A stretch of 64,000 bases of DNA, from positions 62,001 through 126,000 of the forward strand of contig NZ_CP050177.1 in the NCBI RefSeq assembly GCF_011694815.1, in the 5' to 3' direction. Shown one piece after another: positions 8,265 to 19,479 of this stretch (positions are counted from its first letter, which is position 1; each line of letters opens with the position of its first letter). The notes under the pieces are model-generated. The model was not told the DNA's origin and did no database searches. It saw nothing but the letters and a program-made list of their open reading frames with translations. Both the position numbers and the translations under genes were made by a program. This DNA comes from Streptomyces liangshanensis. GTDB taxonomy: Bacteria > Actinomycetota > Actinomycetes > Streptomycetales > Streptomycetaceae.

Positions 8265-8767
8265 GGTGTACAGCCTTCCCTCGGAAATCCGTGAACGAGC
8301 CGCGCTCGTCCGTTGCTTACGGCCTGCCGTGTGACCCTGCGCGGCGCGCGCAAACGTCGGAAGCGAAGATTCCTTCCGCACGGGGTGGCCGACCGTGATG
8401 CGCGGGGCGCTTTCCGGACAGGCTTTTGACGGATCATGAGAAAGTTCCAGCGATTCGTTCCGAACCTCTGGACAGCCCCCTGGGGGCCCCTTAGTGTCTC
8501 GGCCCACCAGGCAAGTGTTTCGTCCCCGTAACGCCGACGCGCCTCCACGCTCACTCACGTACCGGACAGCACCGCACTCACCACGCCTCCCTCCCACGGT
8601 CGGACGACTCTCCCGCACCGAGGCTCCGCGCCACCCGCACACGCACCCCGCACCCACCCCTGTCACCGGACTGCCCGCAGGCCACCGGAGGCCGCCGGAC
8701 GTCCCGGACGGGGGCACCCGGCCGCGCGACCGTCGCGGCCGTGACCGCAGCAGAAAAGGGAAGCGAC
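8265..8767. other. Divergent intergenic region, no gene recognised
   Basis: About 500 bases separate the start of the GlsB-type gene (minus) from the start of the secreted protein gene (plus). It must carry both promoters. I see a possible SigB-type element on the minus strand (8332-8355) and a small GGAAG/CTTCC-type inverted repeat near 8358-8378. I see no gene. Frames crossing it have atypical composition and no ribosome binding site. Confidence 0.5.
8332..8355 (-). promoter_or_regulatory. Possible SigB-like promoter of the GlsB-type gene
   Basis: On the minus strand GTTT (8355-8352) is followed after 14 bases by GGGTCA (8337-8332). This is close to the Streptomyces general-stress consensus GNNT-N14-16-GGGTAY but differs at the last bases. 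The assignment rests on this likeness and on the stress-linked family of the gene. Confidence 0.3.
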
Positions 8768-9724
8768 ATGAAGATCCGCATCTTTGTTGCCACCGCCTCG
8801 CTCGCCGCCTCCGCGGGCCTCGTGGGACTCGCCGGATCCGCCTCGGCGGCGCTCTACACCACCTGTGTCGGCGACGGCGGCGCCGTGACGGTCGGCGGGG
8901 ACCTGGTCGTACCCGCCGGGCAGTCGTGCACGCTGACCGGCACCAAGGTCAAGGGCAGCGTGACGGTCGAGGCGGGAGCCGACCTCGTGGCGTCCGGCGC
9001 GACCTTCAACCAGGGTGTGACGGTCCGTCAGAACGCCTACCTGGACCTGACCGACACGGCGGTCAAGGGCTCCGTGACCACGCAGTCGGCCTTCGGCGCG
9101 CACTTCCAGAACAGCAGTGTCAAGACGGGGGTGACCGCCGACAAGGGGTTCGTGTACGCCGTCGACGCGACGCTCGGCGGCACAGTCAGATCCTCGGCGG
9201 GCGAGCTGTATGTGTCGGGGAGCACCCTGTCCGGCGCGCTGACCGGGGAGGGGAACCTGTACACCGACGTCTACGACAGCACGGTCAAGGGCGCCCTGAC
9301 CGTCGGCGGGAACACGCTCGGCGGGGTCCTGTGCGCCAGCGAGGTCGAGGGCAACACCACGTACCGGAACAACGCCGACACCCTCCAGCTCGGGGGCGAG
9401 GGGACGCTCGGCTCCTGCGCCGGGGCCACCTACCTGGGCGGGAGCCTGACGGTCACCGACAACTCGGCGTCGACCGTGCTGGACAACACCATCGTCCGGG
9501 GCGGCCTCACCGCCACCGGCAACAGCCCGGTGCTGGGGCTCGGGCCGCTGGCCAGGGTCCGGGGCGCGGTCACCGGCGAGACCGCGGCCGCCGCCGCCCC
9601 GTCCGCCGCCGCGGCCCGCAAGGCGGCGCCGCAGGACCGCGGGAACGCCCTCGCCGAGAAGGTCGAGCAGCGGGTCGCCGACGCCCGGGCGGACGCGAGC
9701 GCGGCGGGCGACTCCGGCCTGTAG
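8768..9724 (+). CDS. Secreted protein of unknown function with beta-helix-like repeats
   Basis: I do not recognise a named family. The protein of 318 residues starts with a clear Sec signal (cleavage after about AGSASA, residue 28). About 240 residues follow, made of short irregular repeats built on alternating valine/threonine strands and turns, such as VKGSVTVEAGADLVASGATF and VKGSVTTQSAFGAHFQNSSV. This pattern fits a right-handed beta-helix or bactofilin-like stack of strands. Four cysteines are seen (CVGDGG, QSCTLTG, GVLCASEV, LGSCAGA), enough for two disulfides outside the cell. The C-terminal 45 residues are an Ala-rich charged helix. The ATG has an AAGGGAAG ribosome binding site. Confidence 0.75.
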   Translation: MKIRIFVATASLAASAGLVGLAGSASAALYTTCVGDGGAVTVGGDLVVPAGQSCTLTGTKVKGSVTVEAGADLVASGATFNQGVTVRQNAYLDLTDTAVKGSVTTQSAFGAHFQNSSVKTGVTADKGFVYAVDATLGGTVRSSAGELYVSGSTLSGALTGEGNLYTDVYDSTVKGALTVGGNTLGGVLCASEVEGNTTYRNNADTLQLGGEGTLGSCAGATYLGGSLTVTDNSASTVLDNTIVRGGLTATGNSPVLGLGPLARVRGAVTGETAAAAAPSAAAARKAAPQDRGNALAEKVEQRVADARADASAAGDSGL

Positions 9725-9890
9725 CCCGTACGGCGCGGGCACGCCGGGCCGCGTGCCGCACCGTCCCGCCGTCGATCAACGCGCCTCGCCCCGCCACACC
9801 CCGCCCCGCCATCGGGGCAGTCCGGAGCAGCCCCGCGCCGCGCACCGGCGCACCCCCCGACCTTCCCGGCCGCAAACCTCAGGAGTGACC

Positions 9891-10859
9891 GTGGGCCACA
9901 TCAGCAAGTCCTTCGACCGCAGAGCCTTCCTGCGCGCCACCGCAGGCACCACCGTGGCGCTCGCCGCCGCCACCGTCACCGGCGTGGGGGCGACCTCCGC
10001 CGCCGCGGCGAGCGGCCTGTCCATCCCCAAGGACCGCATCGCCATCCAGCTCTACAGCATCCGCGACAAGGTCTCCTCGCTCGGCTTCGCCGTCGTGCTG
10101 GCGGAGCTGGCCCGTATCGGCTACAAGGAGATCGAGTTCGCCGGGTACACCCAGAACACCTCCATCCTGGGCCGGCAGATCACCCTCCAGGAGATCCGCC
10201 GCCTGCTGGACGACAACGGGCTGCGGGCGGTGGGCAGTCACGTCGGCATCGGTAACCTGCGCACCAACCTCCAGGCGGAGCTGGACGCGGCGCAGATCCT
10301 CGGCATGCCGCACGTGGGGACCGCCAACGCGCCCTCGAACAGCAACACCGTCGCCGGCTATCTCGCGGCGGCCGAGGAGTTCAACACCTGGGGCGCGGCG
10401 GCCACGGCGCGCGGCCTCAAGCTCTACCAGCACAACCACGCCGGGGAGTTCGCGTTCGCGACGGACCAGCCGTCGGTCCGGCTGTACGACGTCTTCCTCA
10501 GGAACACCGACCCGCGGCACGTGTACCTGGAGCTGGACGTCTACTGGGCGTTCGTCGGGCAGCACCGCTGGCCCGGCTTCGAGCCGGCGGCGTACGTGCG
10601 GGACCAGCCGTACCGCTACCCGCTGTTCCACCTCAAGGACGGCGACGCCAACCCGTCGAAGGCGGACGGGTACGACATCGTCGAATTCGGCGCGGGAGAC
10701 CTGCCGTACGAGAAGTTCGTCCGGGACATCGGGCCGCGGGCGAGCCATGTCGGGATCTGGGAGCAGGACACGGCCCCCAACACCCTGCCGAATCCGCCCG
10801 GTTCGCTCGCCGCGGCCGAGCGCAGCTTCGGGGCGATCAAGCAACTCCTCAACCGCTAG
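9891..10859 (+). CDS. Tat-exported sugar phosphate isomerase/epimerase-like TIM-barrel protein
   Basis: Member of the xylose isomerase-like TIM-barrel superfamily, 322 residues. The N-terminus carries a twin-arginine signal (FDRRAFLRATAG, then an Ala-rich segment ending in SAAAA near 41), so it is exported folded. Barrel motifs seen: IAIQLYSIRD, IGYKEIEFAGY, GSHVGIG, LKLYQHNHAGEF, VYLELDVYWAF and FHLKDGDAN. Metal-binding Glu, Asp and His residues lie in these motifs, as is usual. The start is a GTG with AGGAG seven bases upstream. It lies 75 bases before the large sugar dehydrogenase gene and probably shares its transcript. The sugar substrate is not known. Confidence 0.85.
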   Translation: MGHISKSFDRRAFLRATAGTTVALAAATVTGVGATSAAAASGLSIPKDRIAIQLYSIRDKVSSLGFAVVLAELARIGYKEIEFAGYTQNTSILGRQITLQEIRRLLDDNGLRAVGSHVGIGNLRTNLQAELDAAQILGMPHVGTANAPSNSNTVAGYLAAAEEFNTWGAAATARGLKLYQHNHAGEFAFATDQPSVRLYDVFLRNTDPRHVYLELDVYWAFVGQHRWPGFEPAAYVRDQPYRYPLFHLKDGDANPSKADGYDIVEFGAGDLPYEKFVRDIGPRASHVGIWEQDTAPNTLPNPPGSLAAAERSFGAIKQLLNR

Positions 10860-10934
10860 GCCGTCTCCACCGGCCCAGGACGTGTCCCGGCACATCCGCG
10901 AAACCGCCCAGCGACCCTAGGAGACGCAACCGCC

Positions 10935-13900
10935 GTGCACCGTAACCTGAGACGCCTGATAGCAGGGGTCCTCCTCACCGCGCTGCCCGCACTGGGCGCG
11001 GTGGGCCTGGCCCCCGCCGCGCAGGCGCACCCCGGCCACGAACACGCCCTGGACTGGGCGAACTACGAGAAGGTGACACTGACCAAGGACACCGGCGAGC
11101 CGATCGACCTCGCCGTGCTGCCCGACAGCAGGGTCCTGCACACCGCCCGCAACGGGGATCTGCGGCTGACCGACCCGGGCAGCGGTGTGACGAAGGTCGT
11201 CAATCACATCGACGTGTACCAGAACTCGGAGATGGGTCTCCAGACGGTGACCCTGGACCCGGACTTCGCCACCAACAAGTGGGTCTACCTCTACTACTCG
11301 CCCCCGCTCGACACGCCGACGGGTTCGGCGCCGGAACGGCTGCCGGCCGGGCAGGACGACTCGTACTGGGACCGGTGGAAGGGGTACGACAGCCTCGTCC
11401 GCTACAAGTGGACCGGGGACAAGCTGGATCCCGCGTCCGCCCAGGAGATCATCCGCGTCGGGCACAACCGCGGCCAGTGCTGCCATGTCGCCGGGGACGT
11501 GGACTTCGACGCCGACGGCAACCTCTACCTGGCGACCGGCGGCAACACCCCGGCGTCCGGCCCGAACGTCAGCGGCTACACGCCGATCAACGACGCGGCC
11601 ACCTACAACCCGGGCCTCGACGAGCGGCGCGGCGCGGGCAACACCAACGACCTGCGGGGCAAGATCCTCCGTATCTCCGTCCAGGAGGACGGGAGTTACA
11701 CGATCCCGGACGGGAACCTGTTCCCCGTGGGGACCGCGAAGACCCGTCCCGAGATCTTCGTGATGGGGCTGCGCAACCCCTACCGGATGACGGTCGACAA
11801 GGCGACGGGCGCCGTGATGTGGGGCGACTACGGGCCCGACGCGGGGACCGCCAGCGCGGATCGCGGGCCGATGGGTTACGTCGAGTGGCAGACCACCACC
11901 AAGGCGATGAACAGCGGCTGGCCGTTCTGCACGGGTGACAACACGCGCCCGTACCGGGACTTCGACTTCGCCACGCTGACCCCGGGGCCGGCCTTCGACT
12001 GCGCGGCGCCGGTGAACGACTCCCGGTGGAACACCGGTCTGGCCCAGCTGCCGCCCGCCGTCCCCGCCACCCTCTGGTACGGAGACCGGGACACCGACCA
12101 GCCGTGGCCGGAGCTGACCGCCTTCCGGGGCCCCGGTGGTCCCGGCGGCCAGGCGCCGATGGCGGGTCCCGTCTACCACTACGACGCCGACAACCCCTCC
12201 CCCGGCAAGTTCCCCGCGTACTGGGACGGCAAGGCGTTCTTCGGCGAGTTCTCCCAGGACTACGTGGCCGCCCTGACCGTCGGCGGGCCCGACGGGCCGG
12301 TGACCAAGCTGGAGAACGTCCTGCCGAACAGCGAGCGCGCGGCGAACGGCATCCCGCCGTGGGACAACCCGATGGACATGGAGTTCGGTCCCGACGGGGC
12401 GCTGTACGTGCTCGACTACGGCGACGGATTCTTCCGGCAGAACCCCGACGCGGGTCTGTACCGGATCGACTACGCCGAGGGCAACAAGGCCCCGACCGCC
12501 GTGATCAAGGCGTCCCCCTCGTCGGGCCAGGCCCCGCTGACGGTCGCCTTCGACGCGGGTTCGTCCACCGACCCGGAGGGCGGCGCGCTCACCTACCAGT
12601 GGGACCTGGACGGTGATGGCACCTTCGACGCCACCGGGCCGCGGGCCACCCGGACGTACCCCGCGAACGGACAGTTCCAGGCCCGGCTGAAGGTCACCGA
12701 CCCGCAGGGCAAGTCGGGGCTGTCCAGCCGTCAGATCACCGTCGGCAACACGGCGCCGACGGTGAAGATCACCTCGCCGCCCGACGGCGGCTTCTTCACC
12801 TGGGGCGACGCCGTGCCGTACGGCGTCGACATCAACGACCCGGAGGACGGCACCGCGATCGACTGCGCGAAGGTCGCCTGGACCTTCGGTCTCGGGCACA
12901 ACCAGCACGGTCACCCCGTCAACAGCGGGACGGGCTGCGCGGGCGCGGTCGTGACCCCGGCCGACGCCGGGCACGGTGACACCGAGAACGTGTTCGGCGT
13001 CCTCGGGATCGCGTACACGGACAAGGGCGCGGGCGGTGTCCCGGCCGCGACGGGTGACGCGCAGGTCGTCCTCAACCCGGCGCTCATGCAGGGCGAGCAC
13101 TACGACGCCTCGCAGGGGATCACGGTCACCGACGACACCACCGCGTCGGGACAGCGCAAGGTGACGTCCTTCGACGCCGGGGACTGGATCGCGTACGACC
13201 CCGTCTCGTTCGCCGGCATCACCGGCGTGCAGACCCGCGCGTCCGGCGCGGGGACGCTGTCCCTGCGGTGGAACGCGGCGGACGCGGCGCCCTTCGCCAC
13301 CGTGTCCGTGCCGGCCGGTGACGGCTGGCGGACCGTGACCACCTCCCTCGCGGGCGCCCCCTCGGGCACCGGGCGGCTGTACGTCACCTCGACCGGCGGG
13401 GTGGAGGTGGACTCGCTGACCTTCCAGGGCGCGGGCGTTGCCGACAAGACACCGCCGAGGGCGACCGCCACGCTCAACCCGGCCCAGCCCACCGGGAGCA
13501 ACGGGTGGTACACCGGCAACGTCACCCTGAACGTCGCCGCCACCGGCAACGGGACGGTCAGCAGCCGGCAGTACTCGGTCAACGGGGGGACGACCTGGCT
13601 GGCGGCCAACGCGGCCGTCACCCTGTCCACCGAGGGCATCACGTCGATCCGCTACCGGGCGACCGACAGCGGCGGGAACGTCTCGGAGGTCGGCAGTCTC
13701 ACCGTACGGATCGACCGCACCGGCCCCTCGGTGACGGTCACCGGCCTCGACGCGGACGGCACGTACGGCGACTCCACCCGGCCCGCCCCGGTGATCGCCG
13801 TCACCGACCCGGTGTCCGGCGGGGCCACCGCCACCACCACGCTCGACGGGTCGGCCGTCACCTCGGGGCAGCCCCTGGCGCTCTGGCGGCTGCCGCTCGG

Positions 13901-14234
13901 CGGGCACGACCTGACGGTCACCGCCAAGGACGCGGCGGGCAACACCACCGTACGGACCGTGCGTTTCACGACCCGCACGTCCTTCGGCGACCTGGGCACC
14001 CTGATCCCGCGGCTGCGGGCCGAGGGGCTCGTCACGGCGCAGGGCGAGCAGCGGCTCACGGTCCGGCTCGACCAGGCCCGCGCCCACGCGCAGGCCGGGC
14101 GCACCTCCCAGGCCGCGGCGGTCCTGGACGCGTTCGCGGTGTCCGCGCGTGACACGTCCCTCGTGTCCGACGCGGCGGCGCGGGCCGCGCTGGCCCGGGA
14201 CGCGCTCGCGGTAAAGGGGGGCCTGGGCGACTGA
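10935..14234 (+). CDS. Secreted PQQ-type sugar dehydrogenase with PKD, CBM6, Ig-like and FIMAH domains
   Basis: Very large secreted protein of 1099 residues. After a Sec signal (about 1-35, ending AAQAHP) comes a glucose/sorbosone dehydrogenase beta-propeller, about 45-515 (AVLPDSRVLHTARNGDLRL, MGLQTVTLDPDF, LRNPYRMTVD, ALYVLDYGDGFF). A PKD domain (about 517-600) and an Ig-like segment follow. Next is a CBM6-like domain, about 717-835 (EHYDASQ, KVTSFDAGDWIAYDPVSFAGI), then two bacterial Ig/OmpL47-like domains (about 838-1010). A FIMAH-type helical repeat (LRLRAEGL-type, about 1020-1075) ends the protein. Family members oxidise sugars using PQQ. The CBM suggests it acts on or near a polysaccharide. 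GTG start with AGGAG 11 bases upstream; a strong hairpin follows. Confidence 0.9.
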   Translation: MHRNLRRLIAGVLLTALPALGAVGLAPAAQAHPGHEHALDWANYEKVTLTKDTGEPIDLAVLPDSRVLHTARNGDLRLTDPGSGVTKVVNHIDVYQNSEMGLQTVTLDPDFATNKWVYLYYSPPLDTPTGSAPERLPAGQDDSYWDRWKGYDSLVRYKWTGDKLDPASAQEIIRVGHNRGQCCHVAGDVDFDADGNLYLATGGNTPASGPNVSGYTPINDAATYNPGLDERRGAGNTNDLRGKILRISVQEDGSYTIPDGNLFPVGTAKTRPEIFVMGLRNPYRMTVDKATGAVMWGDYGPDAGTASADRGPMGYVEWQTTTKAMNSGWPFCTGDNTRPYRDFDFATLTPGPAFDCAAPVNDSRWNTGLAQLPPAVPATLWYGDRDTDQPWPELTAFRGPGGPGGQAPMAGPVYHYDADNPSPGKFPAYWDGKAFFGEFSQDYVAALTVGGPDGPVTKLENVLPNSERAANGIPPWDNPMDMEFGPDGALYVLDYGDGFFRQNPDAGLYRIDYAEGNKAPTAVIKASPSSGQAPLTVAFDAGSSTDPEGGALTYQWDLDGDGTFDATGPRATRTYPANGQFQARLKVTDPQGKSGLSSRQITVGNTAPTVKITSPPDGGFFTWGDAVPYGVDINDPEDGTAIDCAKVAWTFGLGHNQHGHPVNSGTGCAGAVVTPADAGHGDTENVFGVLGIAYTDKGAGGVPAATGDAQVVLNPALMQGEHYDASQGITVTDDTTASGQRKVTSFDAGDWIAYDPVSFAGITGVQTRASGAGTLSLRWNAADAAPFATVSVPAGDGWRTVTTSLAGAPSGTGRLYVTSTGGVEVDSLTFQGAGVADKTPPRATATLNPAQPTGSNGWYTGNVTLNVAATGNGTVSSRQYSVNGGTTWLAANAAVTLSTEGITSIRYRATDSGGNVSEVGSLTVRIDRTGPSVTVTGLDADGTYGDSTRPAPVIAVTDPVSGGATATTTLDGSAVTSGQPLALWRLPLGGHDLTVTAKDAAGNTTVRTVRFTTRTSFGDLGTLIPRLRAEGLVTAQGEQRLTVRLDQARAHAQAGRTSQAAAVLDAFAVSARDTSLVSDAAARAALARDALAVKGGLGD

Positions 14235-14270
14235 CGCGCCGGGTGCCGCCCCGCCGGGCAGGGCGGCTCG

Positions 14271-14314
14271 CGTGAAGGGCAGGGACCGGTCCACGCCGGC
14301 CCCTGCCCTTCACG
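14271..14314 (+). terminator. Strong hairpin terminator after the sugar dehydrogenase gene
   Basis: CGTGAAGGGCAGGG (14271-14284) and CCCTGCCCTTCACG (14301-14314) form a perfect 14-base stem with a 16-base loop that itself can pair CCGG with CCGG. It lies 36 bases after the stop. Confidence 0.8.
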
Positions 14315-14430
14315 GCGCTCTCCGTCCGGCTCCGGGCCCGGCCGGTGTCCGTCCCGCTCCGTCGCCGGCTGTTCCGTCCCGCTCCGTCCCCGAGGTGTTC
14401 CGCCCTAAGGTGTCCCGAGGAGGGGAGCCC

Positions 14431-15612
14431 GTGAACATTCCGTACCGCGTCATGAGTTTGCTGCGCGACAACGGGCCGCTGTCCCGTGCCCAACTGGCGG
14501 ACCGGGTCGAGGTTCCGCGCCCGCGGCTCCTCGCGGAGCTCGACCGCATGGTCGCCGCGGGCCGGGTCCTGGAGGCCGGTCCGGCCGCCTCGCGCGGCGG
14601 CCGCCGCTCCACGCTCGTGCGCCTGGCGCCGGGGCTGCGGTTCGCGGCGGTCGACCTCGGCGCCAGTTCGATCGACATCGAGATCACCGACGGCGGCCTG
14701 GACCCGGTGGCGTCCTGCTCCGAGGTGGCCGACATCCGCTCGGGTCCCGTCGCGGTGCTGGACCGGGTCAGCGAACTCCTCGGCGGGATGCGCGAGCGGG
14801 GCCACTACACGCGGCTCGACGCGATCGGCATCGGCCTGCCGGGGCCTGTCAGCTTCCGGGAGGGGGTTCCCGTCTCGCCGCCGATCATGGCGGGCTGGAA
14901 CCGCTACCCCGTACGGGACACCCTCGCCCGTGCCCATGACTGCCCGGTGGTCGTGGACAACGACGTGAACGTGATGGCGCTGGGCGAGCAGCACAGCGGG
15001 GTGGCCAGGACCGTCGAGCACCTGCTCTTCGTCAAGATCGGCAGCGGCATCGGCTCGGGGGTCCAGCACCACGGCCACATCTACCGCGGCGCGGCGGGGG
15101 CCGCCGGGGACATCGGGCACATCCAGGTCGAGTCGGACGGTCCCGTCTGTTCGTGCGGCAACTTCGGCTGCCTGGAGGCGTACTTCGGCGGGACGGCGCT
15201 CGCCAGGGACGCCACCGCGGCCGCCCGGGACGGCCGTTCGCCGGCCCTCGCCGACCGGCTCGCCGAGCGGGGCGCGCTGACCGCCGTCGACGTCGGTGAG
15301 TGCGCGGCGGGCGGGGACAGCACGTGTGTCACCCTCATCCGCGACGGCGGCCACCGGGTGGGGCAGGTCCTGGCCACCCTGGTCAGCTTCATGAACCCGT
15401 CCATGATCGTCATCGGCGGCGGGCTGTCGGGGCTCGGCTACGTCCTGCTGTCCGAGATCCGCAGTGTGGTGTACAAACGCTCGCTGCCCCTCGCCACCGG
15501 CAACCTGCCGATCGTGATGTCGGAGCTGGGGCCGCGGGCGGGGGTCGTCGGCGCGGCGCTGCTGGCCAGCGAGCTGGCGTACGGCGGAGGGGTCTGGCCG
15601 CACCCGAGCTGA
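14431..15612 (+). CDS. ROK-family transcriptional regulator/sugar kinase-like protein
   Basis: Protein of 393 residues with an N-terminal winged helix-turn-helix (about 5-60, LLRDNGPLSRAQLADRVEVP) and a ROK domain. Seen in the ROK part: the phosphate-binding start AAVDLGASSIDIEI, GIGLPGPVSF, VVVDNDVNVMALGE, KIGSGIGSGV, and the zinc-binding signature CSCGNFGCLEAY. The HTH marks it as a repressor/activator of the NagC/XylR type; whether it also phosphorylates sugar is not known. GTG start with GAGGAGGGG upstream. It lies downstream of the sugar isomerase and dehydrogenase genes, separated by a terminator, and is a reasonable candidate to control them. Confidence 0.88.
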   Translation: MNIPYRVMSLLRDNGPLSRAQLADRVEVPRPRLLAELDRMVAAGRVLEAGPAASRGGRRSTLVRLAPGLRFAAVDLGASSIDIEITDGGLDPVASCSEVADIRSGPVAVLDRVSELLGGMRERGHYTRLDAIGIGLPGPVSFREGVPVSPPIMAGWNRYPVRDTLARAHDCPVVVDNDVNVMALGEQHSGVARTVEHLLFVKIGSGIGSGVQHHGHIYRGAAGAAGDIGHIQVESDGPVCSCGNFGCLEAYFGGTALARDATAAARDGRSPALADRLAERGALTAVDVGECAAGGDSTCVTLIRDGGHRVGQVLATLVSFMNPSMIVIGGGLSGLGYVLLSEIRSVVYKRSLPLATGNLPIVMSELGPRAGVVGAALLASELAYGGGVWPHPS

Positions 15613-15681
15613 CCGCGCTCCCCCGGTACGACCCCGGTCCCCCGGGCCCGTACGGCGCCGTCCCGCAGCGGTGCTTCCCGC

Positions 15682-15720
15682 TGTCTGCGACTACGATGAA
15701 AGTCGCAGATGCGACAGACA
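15682..15720 (+). promoter_or_regulatory. Nested palindromes upstream of clpC, probable operator
   Basis: Three related elements lie in a row: TGTCTGCGAC (15682-15691), GTCGCAGA (15702-15709) and TGCGACAGACA (15710-15720). The first and second form an eight-base inverted repeat with a ten-base spacer. GTCGCA/TGCGAC at 15702-15715 forms a second palindrome with a two-base centre. The outer elements are also inverted copies of each other, with one extra base in the third. Such a layered site about 100 bases before an unfoldase gene suggests repressor or activator binding (ClgR-, CtsR- or PopR-type control is an inference). Confidence 0.5.
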
Positions 15721-15725
15721 CGCGC

Positions 15726-15758
15726 GTACAGGTACGTACAGGTACAGGGGCGTACAGG
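15726..15758 (+). repeat. Four copies of GTACAGG in the clpC leader
   Basis: GTACAGG occurs at 15726-15732, 15736-15742, 15742-15748 and 15752-15758, between the palindromes and the clpC start. This could be chance in a short leader or a set of half-sites. Confidence 0.6.
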
Positions 15759-15813
15759 CGGCCCCCACGGCGCAGCTGGTCGCGGTGGAGCCGTGACAGC
15801 GGATCGGACGCAC

Positions 15814-18387
<2,574 letters not shown>

Positions 18388-18447
18388 CGCAGTGGTGTGC
18401 GGGGGCGGACTGCTCGTGTGCGGGGGCGGGCCGCTGGGCCGGGAGGC

Positions 18448-19293
18448 TCAGTCGGACCGCCGCATGAGGGCGTTCAGCTCCCCGTACTCCAGGCCCCCGG
18501 CGAGACCGCTGTAGGTGCCGGTGGTCAGCAGCTCCTCGGTGGCACGGCGGACCACCGCGTAGGCGGACAGGGCGACCGAGGAGCCGAGGCTGATCCTGGC
18601 GGCACCGCGCCGCGCGAGGTCGGCGACGGAGGGTGCGCCGGAACCCACCAGGATGTTGACGGGGGCGTCGATCCCGTCCGTGAGGGCGGCGACCTCGGCC
18701 AGGTCGGTGATGCCGGGCACGAAGATCCCGTCGGCGCCGGCCGCCAGGTACGTACGCGCGCGCTCCAGTGTCTCCTTGAGGCGTACGGACGGGTCGAGCG
18801 CGCCCGACAGGTAGGTGTCCGTGCGGGCGTTGATGAACAGGGGTACGCCGGTGGCGTCGGCGGCCTCGCGTGCGGCGGCGATGCGCCCGGCCTGTTCGGC
18901 GGCCGGGCGGAGCGGGAACGCCGGGTCCGTGTGGGCGTCCTCGATGTTGACGCCGACGGCGCCGGCGGCGATCACCCGGGCGACGGTCTCGCCCACCTCG
19001 GCGGCGGTGGCGCCGAAGCCCGACTCGATGTCGGCGCTCACGGGCACGTCCACGGCGGCGGCGATCCGGGCGACCAGGTCGACGGCCCGCTCGCGGTCGA
19101 TCGCGTTGCCGTCGGCCGCGCCGAGGCTCCAGGCGACCCCGGCGCTGGTCGTGGCGACCGCCGGTGATCCGGCGGCCTCGATCAGGCGGGCGCTCGCCAC
19201 GTCCCAGGCGTTCGCGAGGACCAGGGGGGCGGAGGGGCGGTGGAGGGTACGGAAGGCGCGGGCGCGGGTGTGCTGTGTGGTCATGACGACCAT
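18448..19293 (-). CDS. Isocitrate lyase/PEP mutase family protein
   Basis: Phosphoenolpyruvate mutase/isocitrate lyase superfamily barrel of 281 residues. Seen: LVLANAWDVASARLIEAAG near residue 25, the metal-binding PVSADIESGFG, GVNIEDA, PLFINARTDTYLSG, GADGIFVPG and PVNILVG. The signature loop cysteine of true isocitrate lyases (KKCGH) is absent, which points to a carboxyphosphonoenolpyruvate- or oxaloacetate-type lyase. Substrate unknown. Two in-frame ATGs (19293 and 19284) are possible. The first is given; neither has a strong ribosome binding site. Confidence 0.85.
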   Translation of the reverse strand: MVVMTTQHTRARAFRTLHRPSAPLVLANAWDVASARLIEAAGSPAVATTSAGVAWSLGAADGNAIDRERAVDLVARIAAAVDVPVSADIESGFGATAAEVGETVARVIAAGAVGVNIEDAHTDPAFPLRPAAEQAGRIAAAREAADATGVPLFINARTDTYLSGALDPSVRLKETLERARTYLAAGADGIFVPGITDLAEVAALTDGIDAPVNILVGSGAPSVADLARRGAARISLGSSVALSAYAVVRRATEELLTTGTYSGLAGGLEYGELNALMRRSD

Positions 19294-19479
19294 GGGACCA
19301 TCCGGTCCCGGTGCGGGGCTGGCAGGTTTGCGACAAGGACGTCCGGCGCCGGGACTCTTTGCCGAACCGGCAAGTTTTCTGCACCGGGCCGCGCTCGTGG
19401 CAGATGCTCGTGCTCACAGGCGGCCGACCGCCGCCGACGACCGCCGGCACGTACCGGCATCACCCACGAGGAGAGCGTC

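Noticed and set aside
10917..14294. Very long open frame on the minus strand opposite the sugar dehydrogenase
   Set aside because: High-GC genomes leave long mirror frames. Its composition is Arg/Gly/Val-rich with no domain, while the plus strand has a clear multidomain protein.
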